Shown here: in pieces, positions 8,074 to 15,551 of the stretch
Numbering within the stretch: position 1 is the first letter of the stretch
How the letters are laid out: each line of letters begins with the position of its first letter
DNA from: Ruminococcus sp.
Lineage (GTDB): Bacteria; Bacillota; Clostridia; Oscillospirales; Ruminococcaceae
Length of the DNA: 24,883 nt
Reading direction: 5' to 3'
Assembly (NCBI GenBank): GCA_014799675.1
Contig: JAAVHM010000112.1
Location: forward strand, 1 to 24,883
Made by a program: the position numbers and the translations under genes
Notes under the pieces: generated by a model
The model's database searches: none
What the model saw: the letters and a program-made list of their open reading frames with translations, nothing else
Told to the model about the DNA's origin: nothing

Positions 8074-8322
8074 ATGTACAGAAGACGCCGCAGAAAAAAC
8101 GGAAAATATCTTTATTTCGGACTGCTGACTACAGCGGCGGCTGTGGTTACGCTTGTTGTCTCGGTTTACGGGACATTAAACGGTGAAAGTCTTCCCATTC
8201 AGGTGACAGGGTATCTGTCCTTTCTGATGTGGAGCGTTTCCGCGTTTTTGTCGTTAAAGGTCTACTTTGACGCAAAAAGAGCAGAGGAGGAAAGGTTAGA
8301 GGATTTTGATGACAGGACGTAA
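8074..8322 (+). CDS. Small membrane protein, two TM helices
   Basis: An 82-residue protein with a very basic N-terminus (YRRRRRKNGK), two hydrophobic segments (about residues 13-33 and 42-63) and an acidic C-terminal tail (AEEERLEDFDD). The positive N-terminus suggests both ends are cytoplasmic. AGGAG (8061-8065) precedes the ATG. It overlaps the next gene by 14 bp, so the two are translationally coupled and probably work together. No family recognised; the link with the surrounding polyamine genes is positional only. Confidence 0.8.
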   Translation: MYRRRRRKNGKYLYFGLLTTAAAVVTLVVSVYGTLNGESLPIQVTGYLSFLMWSVSAFLSLKVYFDAKRAEEERLEDFDDRT

Positions 8323-8926
8323 AAACGCTTCAAGGACAAAACGCAGAAATGAACGCACAAAAATGCGTTCGCGCAGACAGGAGTACGGTAAGCTTTTCAA
8401 CGGTAATATTTACGCGCAGTGGGAATTTGTTTTCATATGGGGACTTATTCTTGCAATGCTGCTTGGTCTGTGGTTATATATTTTTGCGGACAGCTTTCCC
8501 ATAACAGATGAAAGCTGTGAAAGAACTGCGGTTGTTGTTACCGAGCTGAAAATTTCCGATGAAAAGGCGGTTTTCAGGGACGGCTCTTCGGGGAAAAAAT
8601 ATAAGCTTGACAGCGGGTATTTTGACCTTGAAAGATTTACCGCAGAAGTCTCGGAGGGTGACGTTCTGTCGGCTGTGATTTCTCACGGGAAAATAGTTTC
8701 CGCCGCAAAGGGCGAAAGCGTGTATCTTGAACTTGACGATATGAAAGACCTGCACGAAACGCTTCGCTCCGTGTCTTATATAGTTCTTGCAGTTTGCGGG
8801 GTATGGCTTCTATATATCGCCGTGTCATGGTATATTATGTATAATGCGGAAAAATTTCCAAAGCTTATAAAATATTTTGTAAAGCCCGAATATATTAACA
8901 AAGACAAAGTTTACGGAAAAGGCTGA
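8309..8926 (+). CDS. Membrane protein, two TM helices with extracytoplasmic domain
   Basis: A 205-residue protein. The first about 30 residues are highly basic (RTKRRNERTKMRSRRQ), followed by a membrane helix at about 40-62, a predominantly beta-type soluble domain of about 90 residues, a second helix near 150-175 and a short basic tail. The topology predicts the middle domain outside the cell. Start ATG 8309 has AGAGGA at 8298-8303; a TTG directly before it is in frame. The start lies inside the end of the preceding small membrane-protein gene. Function unknown; the layout recalls DUF3592-type proteins, without a firm match. Confidence 0.8.
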   Translation: MTGRKNASRTKRRNERTKMRSRRQEYGKLFNGNIYAQWEFVFIWGLILAMLLGLWLYIFADSFPITDESCERTAVVVTELKISDEKAVFRDGSSGKKYKLDSGYFDLERFTAEVSEGDVLSAVISHGKIVSAAKGESVYLELDDMKDLHETLRSVSYIVLAVCGVWLLYIAVSWYIMYNAEKFPKLIKYFVKPEYINKDKVYGKG

Positions 8927-8940
8927 GCCTTTACCCTTTT
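8918..8940 (+). terminator. Weak stem-loop over the stop codon
   Basis: AAAGGC (8918-8923) and GCCTTT (8927-8932) flank the TGA stop and are followed by ACCCTTTT. The loop is only 3 nt and the T-run is short, so it is at best an attenuating terminator. Confidence 0.3.
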
Positions 8941-8941
8941 A

Positions 8942-9003
8942 GGCATACTGTGTCAATAAGGGCAAAATGCTCCCGTGGGTAACAATGCTTCTATGCCGTT
9001 ACC
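8942..9003 (+). promoter_or_regulatory. Possible structured leader upstream of speE
   Basis: GGCATA (8942-8947) can pair with TATGCC (8992-8997), while GGTAAC (8978-8983) can pair with GTTACC (8998-9003). The two pairings interlock, giving either alternatives or a pseudoknot, 30 nt before the speE ATG. No known riboswitch class was recognised. Confidence 0.3.
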
Positions 9004-9032
9004 TGTATAAATGATAGAAAGGATTTTAATTT

Positions 9033-9881
9033 ATGGAATTATGGTTCAGCGAGCCTCATACGAAAAATGTTAAAATGTCGATACGCGTAAACAAGCAGCT
9101 TCACTCGGAGCAGAGCGAGTATCAGCGGATAGACGTGTTTGAAAGCCCCGAATTCGGCAGGTTTCTGACCTTGGACGGTCTTATGATGCTTACCGAAAAG
9201 GACGAGTTTATTTATCACGAAATGATAACCCACGTTGCCATGGCTTCAAACCCCGAGGTGAAAAACGTCCTCGTGATAGGCGCGGGGGACGGGGGAACTG
9301 TCCGTGAGCTGACGAGGTACAAGACTATCGAAAATATAGATATGGTTGAAATTGACAAGCGCGTTGTTGAGGTTTGCAGAGAATTCCTGCCCCAAACCGC
9401 GGGGCAATTGAACGACCCCAGAGTAAATATTTTTTACGACGACGGCTTGCGTTTTGTCCGCGGCAAGGAGAGCCAATACGACCTTATTATCGTGGACAGC
9501 ACAGACCCGTTCGGTCCGGGGGAGGGGCTTTTTACAAGCGAGTTTTACGGCAACTGCCACAACGCCCTCACCGAAAAGGGAATTCTTGTGAACCAGCACG
9601 AAAGTCCTTACTATAACGAGGACGCAAAGGCAATGCAGAGAGCCCACAGGCGTATCCGTGAGTTTTTTGATGTTTGCAGGGTATATCAGGCGCATATCCC
9701 GACTTACCCCTCGGGACACTGGCTTTTTGGCTTTGCTTCGCGGTGCATTGACCCTCTTGATATTGACGGGGAGAAATGGAATTCCCTCGGTATCACCACT
9801 GGGTATTATAATACAGAACTGCACAAGGGCTGTTTTGCGATACCAAACTATGTGAAAAAATTGCTTGAAAGCGCAATATAA
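9033..9881 (+). CDS. speE: Spermidine synthase (polyamine aminopropyltransferase)
   Basis: Transfers the aminopropyl group from decarboxylated AdoMet to putrescine, giving spermidine and methylthioadenosine. The 282-residue length is standard. The N-terminal beta domain carries TLDGLMMLTEKDEFIYHE, the AdoMet site is GAGDGGT (83-89), the ribose-binding acidic residue follows in MVEIDKRV, and the catalytic Asp155 with Asp158 sits in VDSTDP (gate-keeping loop). HIPTYPSG and FGFAS near the C-terminus also match. AGAAAGGA (9015-9022) precedes the ATG. It completes the pathway with speD, speA and speB. Strict preference for putrescine over other diamines or agmatine is inferred; an agmatine-using variant is possible in principle. 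Confidence 0.96.
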   Translation: MELWFSEPHTKNVKMSIRVNKQLHSEQSEYQRIDVFESPEFGRFLTLDGLMMLTEKDEFIYHEMITHVAMASNPEVKNVLVIGAGDGGTVRELTRYKTIENIDMVEIDKRVVEVCREFLPQTAGQLNDPRVNIFYDDGLRFVRGKESQYDLIIVDSTDPFGPGEGLFTSEFYGNCHNALTEKGILVNQHESPYYNEDAKAMQRAHRRIREFFDVCRVYQAHIPTYPSGHWLFGFASRCIDPLDIDGEKWNSLGITTGYYNTELHKGCFAIPNYVKKLLESAI

Positions 9882-9884
9882 AAA

Positions 9885-9925
9885 TTAATAATGAATAATT
9901 AATAATTAATAATTAATAATTATTG
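9885..9925. repeat. AATTAATAATT-type AT-rich direct repeat, copy 1
   Basis: A run of degenerate ATTAATA units follows the speE stop. A closely similar run recurs at 12293-12323 after the ClC gene, so the two copies bracket speB and clcA. Confidence 0.75.
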
Positions 9926-9946
9926 CGTTTGATATAACTATATCTT

Positions 9947-10025
9947 GTAGGGGCGCATTCCATATGCGCCCGCTGAAAATGCGCCGATACGGTGTATGGC
10001 GGGCGGATATAGAATCCGCCCCTAC
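9947..10025. mobile_element. MITE-like nested palindrome, 79 bp
   Basis: The ends GTAGGGGCG (9947-9955) and CGCCCCTAC (10017-10025) are perfect inverted repeats, and the 27-bp arms match at about 24 positions. Each arm is itself a hairpin: GGGCGCAT/ATGCGCCC (9951-9958 with 9964-9971) and GGGCGGAT/ATCCGCCC (10001-10008 with 10014-10021). The differences between the arms are paired within each hairpin, as if structure were selected. No transposase is present, so it would be a non-autonomous element. Confidence 0.7.
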
Positions 10026-10062
10026 GATTTATAACCAAAAATATTTTTAAGGAGTATAAATT

Positions 10063-10908
10063 ATGCAAATTGAAAGAAAAGCTTTCATAGCCTGCGACAG
10101 CGATTATGAAAGCGCAAAAACAGTAATTTTCGGCGCGCCCTTTGACAGTACCACATCATACCGTCCCGGGACAAGGTTCGGCAGCAGCGCAATTCGCTCC
10201 GAAAGCTTCGGTATCGAGACTTACTCTCCCTATCAGGACAGGGACTTGCTTGACTATAACATTTTCGACGCAGGCGACCCCGAGCTTTGCATAGGCTCTG
10301 TGGAGACCGCTTTACAGCAAATTGAGGATATTACGGCGGAAATTCTTGCAGATGAAAAGCGTCCCGTAATGCTTGGGGGAGAACATTCCGTAACGCTGGG
10401 AGCAGTTCGCGCAGTTTACAAAAAGTATAAAGATTTATATATTATACAATTTGACGCCCATGCCGACCTGCGGGACGATTACCTCGGCGTGAAAAATTCC
10501 CACGCCTGCGTAATGCGCCGCTGTTATGAAATGGTTGGGGACAACCACATTTACCAGTTCGGCATACGAAGCGGAGACCGTGAGGAATTCCGCTTTGCGG
10601 ACAAGCATACGAAAATGAACAAGTTTAATTTGGACGGAATTGATAAAGCTGTAAAAGAGCTTGCGGGGAAAAACGTCTATCTCACAATTGATATGGACGT
10701 CCTCGACCCCTCGGTTTTCCCGGGGACGGGTACGCCCGAGCACGGCGGGGTGCAGTTCATGGAGCTGTTGGAAGCTGTTTTCAAGCTAAAGGGACTGAAC
10801 ATAGTTGCCGCGGACATAAACGAGCTTTCCCCCCACTATGACCCAAGCGGCATTTCCACCGCCGCCGCCTGCAAGCTTTTGCGGGAAATTTTGCTGATGT
10901 TAGAGTAA
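10063..10908 (+). CDS. speB: Agmatinase (agmatine ureohydrolase)
   Basis: Hydrolyses agmatine to putrescine and urea, the step between SpeA and SpeE. The 281-residue ureohydrolase has all the binuclear manganese motifs: GGEHS with His108, DAHADLRD with Asp131, His133 and Asp135, and TIDMDVLDPS with Asp210 and Asp212. The N-terminal GAPFDSTTSYRPGTRFG block distinguishes agmatinases from arginases. AAGGAG (10049-10054) precedes the ATG. It sits downstream of a MITE-like palindrome and 27 bp before the ClC gene, so those two are likely co-transcribed. The protein is cytoplasmic. Agmatine specificity fits with the neighbouring decarboxylase gene. Confidence 0.95.
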   Translation: MQIERKAFIACDSDYESAKTVIFGAPFDSTTSYRPGTRFGSSAIRSESFGIETYSPYQDRDLLDYNIFDAGDPELCIGSVETALQQIEDITAEILADEKRPVMLGGEHSVTLGAVRAVYKKYKDLYIIQFDAHADLRDDYLGVKNSHACVMRRCYEMVGDNHIYQFGIRSGDREEFRFADKHTKMNKFNLDGIDKAVKELAGKNVYLTIDMDVLDPSVFPGTGTPEHGGVQFMELLEAVFKLKGLNIVAADINELSPHYDPSGISTAAACKLLREILLMLE

Positions 10909-10935
10909 TGGTAAAAGGATTAGGAGGAATTTAAA

Positions 10936-12294
10936 ATGACAGCCGAAAAAAGGGAACAAATAAAAAATAATACCTACGTCGCTTTGACATTGGGATTTCT
11001 AAAATGGGCAGTAATCGCCGTCATTGTGGGCGTTATCGTCGGCTTGGCGGGGACTGCTTTTTCAAAGGCGCTGAGCTATGCGACAGCTTACCGTACCGAC
11101 AATAAGCTTATTATTTTGGCAATGCCCATTGCGGGCGTTGTTATCGTATTTTTGTACAATGTAATGAAGCTTTCCCGCGACCCCGGAACAAACAATATCA
11201 TCAAGGGAGCGCGCTCCGAGGAAAAGGTCTCGTTAAAGCTTGCGCCGCTGATTTTTGCCGCAACATTTTTGACCCACATAACGGGCGGCTCTGCGGGCAG
11301 GGAGGGCGCGGCTCTGCAAATCGGCGGAAGCCTTGCTTCACCTTTCGGAAAGCTTTTCAAGCTTGACAAGGAGGACACTTCCATACTTATCATGTGCGGC
11401 ATGGCGGCGGGATTTTCCGCGCTTTTCGGCACGCCCGTTGCCGCCGCGGTTTTTGCCGTTGAGGTAACTATAGTTGCCGCCGCACAGTACTCGGCTCTCG
11501 TCCCCTGCATGGTCTCGGGAGTTACTGCCGCAGTAATTTCTAAAATGCTGGGAGCAGAGGGGGAGTCCTTTATTGTAAGCGGCATTCCCTCATTTAACAG
11601 CGAAGCCGCGCCAAGCCTTTTGAGAGTAACCGTTCTCGGCGCGGCTTGCGCGGCGGTAAGCGTGTTGTTCTGCGCCGCAATTCACGAGGCGGGAAGATTA
11701 TACGCAAAGTATATTAAGAACGTATATATACGCGCGGCAGCGGGCGGACTTATAGTAGTTGCCCTTACTTTGCTTATCGGAACTACCGACTACAACGGCG
11801 CGGGAATGGACGTTATCGAGCGCGCGTTTTCGGGGCGGGCGTTTTTCCTTGCCTTTGCTGTAAAAATTATTTTCACGGCTCTGACCTTGGGCGCAGGCTT
11901 TAAGGGCGGCGAGATCGTCCCCAGCTTTTTTGTGGGGGCAACCTTTGGCTGTGCTTTTGGCGGACTTATCGGGTTAAGTCCAAGCTTCGGCGCGGCGGTG
12001 GGACTTCTTGCTGTTTTCTGCGGAGTAACAAACTGCCCCTTTGCCACAATTATTTTAAGCATAGAGCTTTTCGGCGCGGGTGGATTTGTTTATTACGCTC
12101 TGGCAATTGCAATAAGCTATATGCTTTCGGGCTACAGGGGACTTTACAGCGCGCAGCAGTTCTATCAGTCCAAGCTGAAGCCTGTGCGGTATTCCTTTAA
12201 CGATGAAGAAAAGGAGCAGAGCGAAACGACCTTGCCGCCGAAATCTCCGAGAAAGCAGGGTTCAAAAAAGAAGAGGTCGAGACGGAGGAAGTAA
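10936..12294 (+). CDS. ClC-family chloride channel/antiporter
   Basis: A 452-residue polytopic membrane protein of the ClC family. GSAGREGA, with the gating Glu123, replaces the usual GREGP loop; GFSALFGTPVAA and FKGGEIVPSFFVGATFG are further pore motifs. The first selectivity loop reads SRDPGTNN instead of GSGIP, so this is a divergent subgroup and ion preference (chloride or another anion) is uncertain. There are no CBS domains; the last about 30 residues form a Lys/Arg/Ser-rich cytoplasmic tail. AGGAGG (10922-10927) precedes the ATG. It follows speB by 27 bp. In E. coli, ClC antiporters act as an electrical shunt for arginine-decarboxylase acid resistance, a role that fits this location but is inference here. 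Confidence 0.93.
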   Translation: MTAEKREQIKNNTYVALTLGFLKWAVIAVIVGVIVGLAGTAFSKALSYATAYRTDNKLIILAMPIAGVVIVFLYNVMKLSRDPGTNNIIKGARSEEKVSLKLAPLIFAATFLTHITGGSAGREGAALQIGGSLASPFGKLFKLDKEDTSILIMCGMAAGFSALFGTPVAAAVFAVEVTIVAAAQYSALVPCMVSGVTAAVISKMLGAEGESFIVSGIPSFNSEAAPSLLRVTVLGAACAAVSVLFCAAIHEAGRLYAKYIKNVYIRAAAGGLIVVALTLLIGTTDYNGAGMDVIERAFSGRAFFLAFAVKIIFTALTLGAGFKGGEIVPSFFVGATFGCAFGGLIGLSPSFGAAVGLLAVFCGVTNCPFATIILSIELFGAGGFVYYALAIAISYMLSGYRGLYSAQQFYQSKLKPVRYSFNDEEKEQSETTLPPKSPRKQGSKKKRSRRRK

Positions 12295-12323
12295 TTAATA
12301 ATTAACAATTAATAATTAATAAT
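12293..12323. repeat. AATTAATAATT-type AT-rich direct repeat, copy 2
   Basis: Second copy of the ATTAATA run seen at 9885-9925, here starting within the ClC stop codon region. The rest of the gap up to 12380 is AT-rich with no clear promoter. Confidence 0.7.
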
Positions 12324-12380
12324 GATTTAATATGATACAACTATTTTACCAATCAACTCAATATAATTTTTGAAAAATAC

Positions 12381-12401
12381 TAAGGCGGGGATTTTTATTA
12401 T
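12381..12401 (+). repeat. Duplicated 21-bp leader, copy 1 (ribosome site of first paralog)
   Basis: The segment contains AAGGCGGGG and runs into the ATG of the first two-TM paralog. It is identical over 21 bp to 12927-12947 ahead of the second paralog, marking the tandem duplication. Confidence 0.85.
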
Positions 12402-12882
12402 GAATATCCTTTTTGAGGGAATGTCAAATGAACAATTGGAGCTTGCCGATAAAATTTTGCATATCGTCTCGCCTTTTATAATTGCGGCTGTAATTGTTAT
12501 ACTCGTTGTGCCGTATTTCATATCGAAGAAACGCAAAAAGGAAATTATTCGCAAGTCGGATGAAAATAATACATTTGTAACGGCACATCTTGTAAAGGCA
12601 GAGAGTACATATAACTTAGATGATCATGAGGGGTTTGGGTATAGAGGAATATATGAATTTACCGTAAACGGTGAAACTAAAAAACGCCGTATCCTCTTTA
12701 ATGGGCTTCCTCCCGAAGAGATAAGGCTTTACCCCAAAAACGAAAACAGCACTAAATTTTTCTCGGACACGGGCTATGACGGCATGGCATGGGTCGCAGT
12801 TCCTTTAATTGGTCTTGCTGTGGTTATTGTTATAATATTGCTTGCAATGTTTGATATGCGGCTTGAATATTTATTAAAGTAA
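12400..12882 (+). CDS. Two-TM protein, paralog A
   Basis: A 160-residue membrane protein: helix 1 at about residues 21-46, then a basic KKRKKEIIRKS stretch, a soluble central domain of about 75 residues (NTFVTAHLVKAE, GIYEFTVNGETKKRR, RLYPKNENS), and helix 2 near the C-terminus. The central domain with one helix on either side is the layout of DUF3592-like proteins, and the YPKNENS loop resembles their Y-N-P-x-N-P motif, but the assignment is tentative. The ATG at 12400 sits at the end of a duplicated leader with AAGGCGGGG. The gene lies directly before a paralog sharing the KEIIRKS-ENNTFVTA and RLYPKNENS blocks. Confidence 0.82.
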   Translation: MNILFEGMSNEQLELADKILHIVSPFIIAAVIVILVVPYFISKKRKKEIIRKSDENNTFVTAHLVKAESTYNLDDHEGFGYRGIYEFTVNGETKKRRILFNGLPPEEIRLYPKNENSTKFFSDTGYDGMAWVAVPLIGLAVVIVIILLAMFDMRLEYLLK

Positions 12883-12926
12883 AAAAATAAATTCGGGTAA
12901 ATTTTAAAGCCGAGGCAGAAAAAGAT

Positions 12927-12947
12927 TAAGGCGGGGATTTTTATTAT
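12927..12947 (+). repeat. Duplicated 21-bp leader, copy 2 (start codon lost)
   Basis: Identical to 12381-12401, but the base that completes ATG in copy 1 is A here, giving ATA at 12946-12948. The ribosome site therefore no longer has its start codon. Confidence 0.8.
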
Positions 12948-12962
12948 AAAAGTTTTTTTTAA

Positions 12963-13538
12963 GTGCATACTTGGTTTTTTTATTGCATACTTTTTGTATT
13001 AACAATTATTGCAGTACCCCTTGCAATAATTAAAATTACGCAATATGGGGGTATGCTCATAGATAAATTTTTTAGTGAACTTTCAGAGGAACAGCTGGAG
13101 ATCATCTATAAATTTGCGTGTATTATCTCACCGTTTTTGTTTATAGCTGTGCCTGTTGTTATTTGGGGACTTTATTTCAGATCAAGAAAGCGCAAAAAGG
13201 AAATTATTCGCAAGTCAGAAGAAAACAATACTTTTGTAACGGCGCGTCTTGTAAGGGCAAATTATATACATTACGACGATCATAGGGACTTTAGCCATGC
13301 GGGCATATATGAATATACCGCAAACGGAAAAACCAAAGAACGCCGTATCTGCTTTCACGGGTATCCTCCCGACGAGGTAAGGCTTTATCCAAAAAACGAA
13401 AACAGCAGTAAGCTTATATCAAATGCGGGGCATGAAGACAAGACATGGTTCGACGTTCCTATGCTTGGTTTTGCAACGATTATTTTATGGATATGGGTTT
13501 CAATACCGTTGTTTATTCTTAATGGTTATTTAAGCTGA
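12963..13538 (+). CDS. Two-TM protein, paralog B (altered N-terminus)
   Basis: Paralog of the preceding gene: the core KRKKEIIRKSEENNTFVTA, IYEYTANGKTKERR and RLYPKNENSSK blocks and both helices are conserved. The N-terminus is uncertain. The frame opens at GTG 12963, which would add an extra hydrophobic segment, but no ribosome site precedes it. ATG 13053 gives a 161-residue protein collinear with paralog A, yet GGGGG sits only about 2 nt before it. The duplicated leader at 12927-12947 has lost its ATG and reads into a short frame (KVFFKCILGFFIAYFLY) that stops, so a small indel may have separated an original signal-like helix from the body. It may be a decaying or restarted copy. Confidence 0.7.
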   Translation: MHTWFFYCILFVLTIIAVPLAIIKITQYGGMLIDKFFSELSEEQLEIIYKFACIISPFLFIAVPVVIWGLYFRSRKRKKEIIRKSEENNTFVTARLVRANYIHYDDHRDFSHAGIYEYTANGKTKERRICFHGYPPDEVRLYPKNENSSKLISNAGHEDKTWFDVPMLGFATIILWIWVSIPLFILNGYLS

Positions 13539-13568
13539 TATTTTTACCGAATTGACGAGGTGATAAAA

Positions 13569-14021
13569 ATGATACGCAGAGCAGCTCCCGAAGAGAGCGA
13601 TATAATTACAGAACTGGTCAGGGAAACCATTAAAGCCGTGTACCCGAAATATTATCCCGCGGGGGCGGTGGAATTTTTTCTTGCCCACCACAAGCCCGAA
13701 AAAATAGCCTCCGATATCGAGGCGGGAAAGGTTTATGTTATCCTGCGGGACGGCGTTATCGTCGGTACTGTTACAATTGACGGAAACGGGATAGAAAGGC
13801 TTTTTGTAGAGCCGACCAAACAGGGCAAGGGCTACGGCGGAAAGCTTCTTGATTTTGCGGAAAATATGATTTTCGGGTACAGCGAAAAAATTCGGCTGGA
13901 CTCTTCTCTGCCCGCAAAATCAATATACATAAAGCGCGGGTACAGGGAAAAGGAGTACTGTAAAATTCTCACCGACAATGGGGATTATTTGTGCTATGAC
14001 ATTATGGAGCGTGAAAAATAA
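13569..14021 (+). CDS. GNAT-family N-acetyltransferase
   Basis: A 150-residue GNAT protein. The acetyl-CoA pyrophosphate loop is QGKGYG (85-90) within ERLFVEPTKQGKGYGGKLL, preceded by the VGTVTIDG strand and followed by the SIYIKRGYREKE motif B region. The N-terminal IRRAAPEESDIITELV is the typical helix that begins GNAT domains. The substrate (amine, amino acid, antibiotic or protein) is not predictable. GACGAGG (13554-13560) lies 8 nt before ATG 13569; an in-frame GTG at 13560 overlaps that site and is less likely. It may start a three-gene run ending at the terminator near 15440. Confidence 0.88.
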   Translation: MIRRAAPEESDIITELVRETIKAVYPKYYPAGAVEFFLAHHKPEKIASDIEAGKVYVILRDGVIVGTVTIDGNGIERLFVEPTKQGKGYGGKLLDFAENMIFGYSEKIRLDSSLPAKSIYIKRGYREKEYCKILTDNGDYLCYDIMEREK

Positions 14022-14083
14022 AATGAAACCTTTTGCCGCTTTGCATGGTGTTAATAGTAGGTGAAAATGAAAGGAGATAAATT

Positions 14084-14950
14084 ATGTCAATTGATATTGA
14101 GATAACTCAAAAGGGCTTGTTTAAGAAAAAGCTTGGTTACAAAACAATTATTGGAGACCTGGGTTACGGTGTGTATGAAAACAACCGTCTTACCGAGGGG
14201 AAGCTTGGCAGGGATTTTATTGTGTACGACAAAAATCGTATAGGTCGGGGAATAAGCATAAATTGCTATGGGGAGGAAAGGGAAAAGGTCATTATGCGTA
14301 TGCTAAGCCCCACCTGCGAGGAGGAGATAGACACTTTTTACGGTATTATCGGGCGTATCGCAAAGGCGTGGAAATGCGATATTTTGCAGGACGGCGAAGC
14401 TGTTGACCCGAACAATATCGGAGCGATATGCGAGGATATGAAAAAAGCCAACAGAGGTTTCCTGAGATCTATGATCGAAAAAAGCGGAGATTTCAGGGAC
14501 GGTAATGTTACGCTTTTTTCCGCAATGTGGCAGCTTGACCTCGGCGATGAGGACAAGGCGGAAATTCTTGCCGCGGACGATATTGTAAAGGCTTACGGCG
14601 ACTGGCTGCACCGCTTGCAGGAAATGGACGTTTATTATGCCGTTCCGAAATTTTACGAAACGGACAAGGGCATTCTGGGAATGTATTTTATCACCGAGGA
14701 TACCGAAAGCGCAATACCTCTTGTTCCGTCAGTTCCTTTCGGTATTACTGACGGTGAGGGAAAGCCTCTTAAAGCCGACAATTGGGAAGTTTGCTTTTAT
14801 TCTGTCACAAAGGACGAGAATTTGGGCAGAATGTCCTACGAAAAATTTGTTGAAAAGGTCAGGGTCAGGGGCAGGCGTTACGACGCTTCGAGAATAATTA
14901 TCGGCGGAATGAGCAGCGGCGTGCTGGAAGGCTTGCTTGCGGAAAATTAA
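14084..14950 (+). CDS. Conserved hypothetical protein, DUF4299-like
   Basis: A 288-residue soluble protein without signal peptide or membrane segment. Its opening (IEITQKGLFKKKLGYK) and layout recall the DUF4299 family of Firmicutes, whose function is unknown; this match is from memory of the family and is tentative. A helical, acidic middle part (about 85-190) precedes a C-terminal region ending SRIIIGGMSSGVLEGLL. AAAGGAG (14069-14075) precedes the ATG. It is 12 bp from the following GyrI-like gene, so the two are almost certainly co-transcribed. Confidence 0.85.
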   Translation: MSIDIEITQKGLFKKKLGYKTIIGDLGYGVYENNRLTEGKLGRDFIVYDKNRIGRGISINCYGEEREKVIMRMLSPTCEEEIDTFYGIIGRIAKAWKCDILQDGEAVDPNNIGAICEDMKKANRGFLRSMIEKSGDFRDGNVTLFSAMWQLDLGDEDKAEILAADDIVKAYGDWLHRLQEMDVYYAVPKFYETDKGILGMYFITEDTESAIPLVPSVPFGITDGEGKPLKADNWEVCFYSVTKDENLGRMSYEKFVEKVRVRGRRYDASRIIIGGMSSGVLEGLLAEN

Positions 14951-14962
14951 ACGGAGGTCATT

Positions 14963-15424
14963 ATGGAAATAAAAAATTGTATAAAGCAGTCCTTTGCGGT
15001 TATCGGAAAGGAAGGCTCTACCGACAGTGGGGCGGGCTTTATCCGGCGTTTGTGGGAGGACGCAAATTCCCATTTTAACGAGGTGCAGCATTTGGCGAAA
15101 AAGGACAGCGAGGGAAATATCGTTGGCATATGGGGCGCAATGTCCGACTTTTCACGTTTGTTTATGCCTTGGGAGGACGGCTTTACAAGGGGCTTGTACC
15201 TTGCGGGCGTGGAGTGCGATATTTCGGCGGAAGCTCCCGAGGGCTGGACAAAATGGGTAATTCCCGGTTATGAGTATATTTACGCCGAGAGTGAGGAAGA
15301 TACTTTCCCGAAAGTAATTCAGTATTTGCATGACAACGGCATGGAACTTGCGGGGGCTGTACACGATTTTACCTGTCCCAAAACGGGAACGGGGTATATG
15401 TTTTTTCCTGTGAAGCGAATTTGA
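14963..15424 (+). CDS. GyrI-like / AraC effector-binding-domain protein
   Basis: A 153-residue stand-alone effector-binding domain of the GyrI/SHS2 type found at the C-terminus of many AraC-family regulators. Typical signatures are the GEEGSTD-like loop after the first strand (here GKEGSTDSG), WEDANSHFNEV, the YLAGVEC strand, PEGWTKWVIPGYEYIY and the terminal FFPVKR. No DNA-binding domain is present, so it may bind or hydrolyse a small molecule, or modulate a partner. GGAGG (14953-14957) precedes the ATG. It follows the DUF4299-like gene by 12 bp and is closed by a terminator. Confidence 0.85.
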   Translation: MEIKNCIKQSFAVIGKEGSTDSGAGFIRRLWEDANSHFNEVQHLAKKDSEGNIVGIWGAMSDFSRLFMPWEDGFTRGLYLAGVECDISAEAPEGWTKWVIPGYEYIYAESEEDTFPKVIQYLHDNGMELAGAVHDFTCPKTGTGYMFFPVKRI

Positions 15425-15437
15425 AATTTTAAAAAGT

Positions 15438-15476
15438 ACTCCCGTGCGGTTTAACCCGCGGGAGTTTTGTTTTTTA
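15438..15476 (+). terminator. Rho-independent terminator
   Basis: ACTCCCG (15438-15444) pairs with CGGGAGT (15459-15465), with extra GC pairs inside, followed by TTTTGTTTTTT. It ends the GNAT/DUF4299/GyrI run. Confidence 0.88.
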
Positions 15477-15489
15477 TTGGTATAGGGTC

Positions 15490-15518
15490 TTGAAAATATG
15501 CAAAATATATGGTATAAT
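15490..15518 (+). promoter_or_regulatory. Sigma-A promoter
   Basis: TTGAAA (15490-15495), a 17-bp spacer and a perfect TATAAT (15513-15518) lie 34 bp before the membrane-protein ATG at 15552. Confidence 0.75.
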
Positions 15519-15551
15519 TTCCTTGTATAAGCTTTTTTAGGGGGTCTTTAT

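Noticed and set aside
8942..9003. Assignment of the speE leader to a known riboswitch class
   Set aside because: No recognisable core motif of SAM, preQ1 or guanidine riboswitches; left as an unassigned structure.
9885..9925. AT-rich repeat as a replication origin or attachment site
   Set aside because: No DnaA boxes, integrase gene or tRNA nearby; it is simple sequence also present at 12293-12323.
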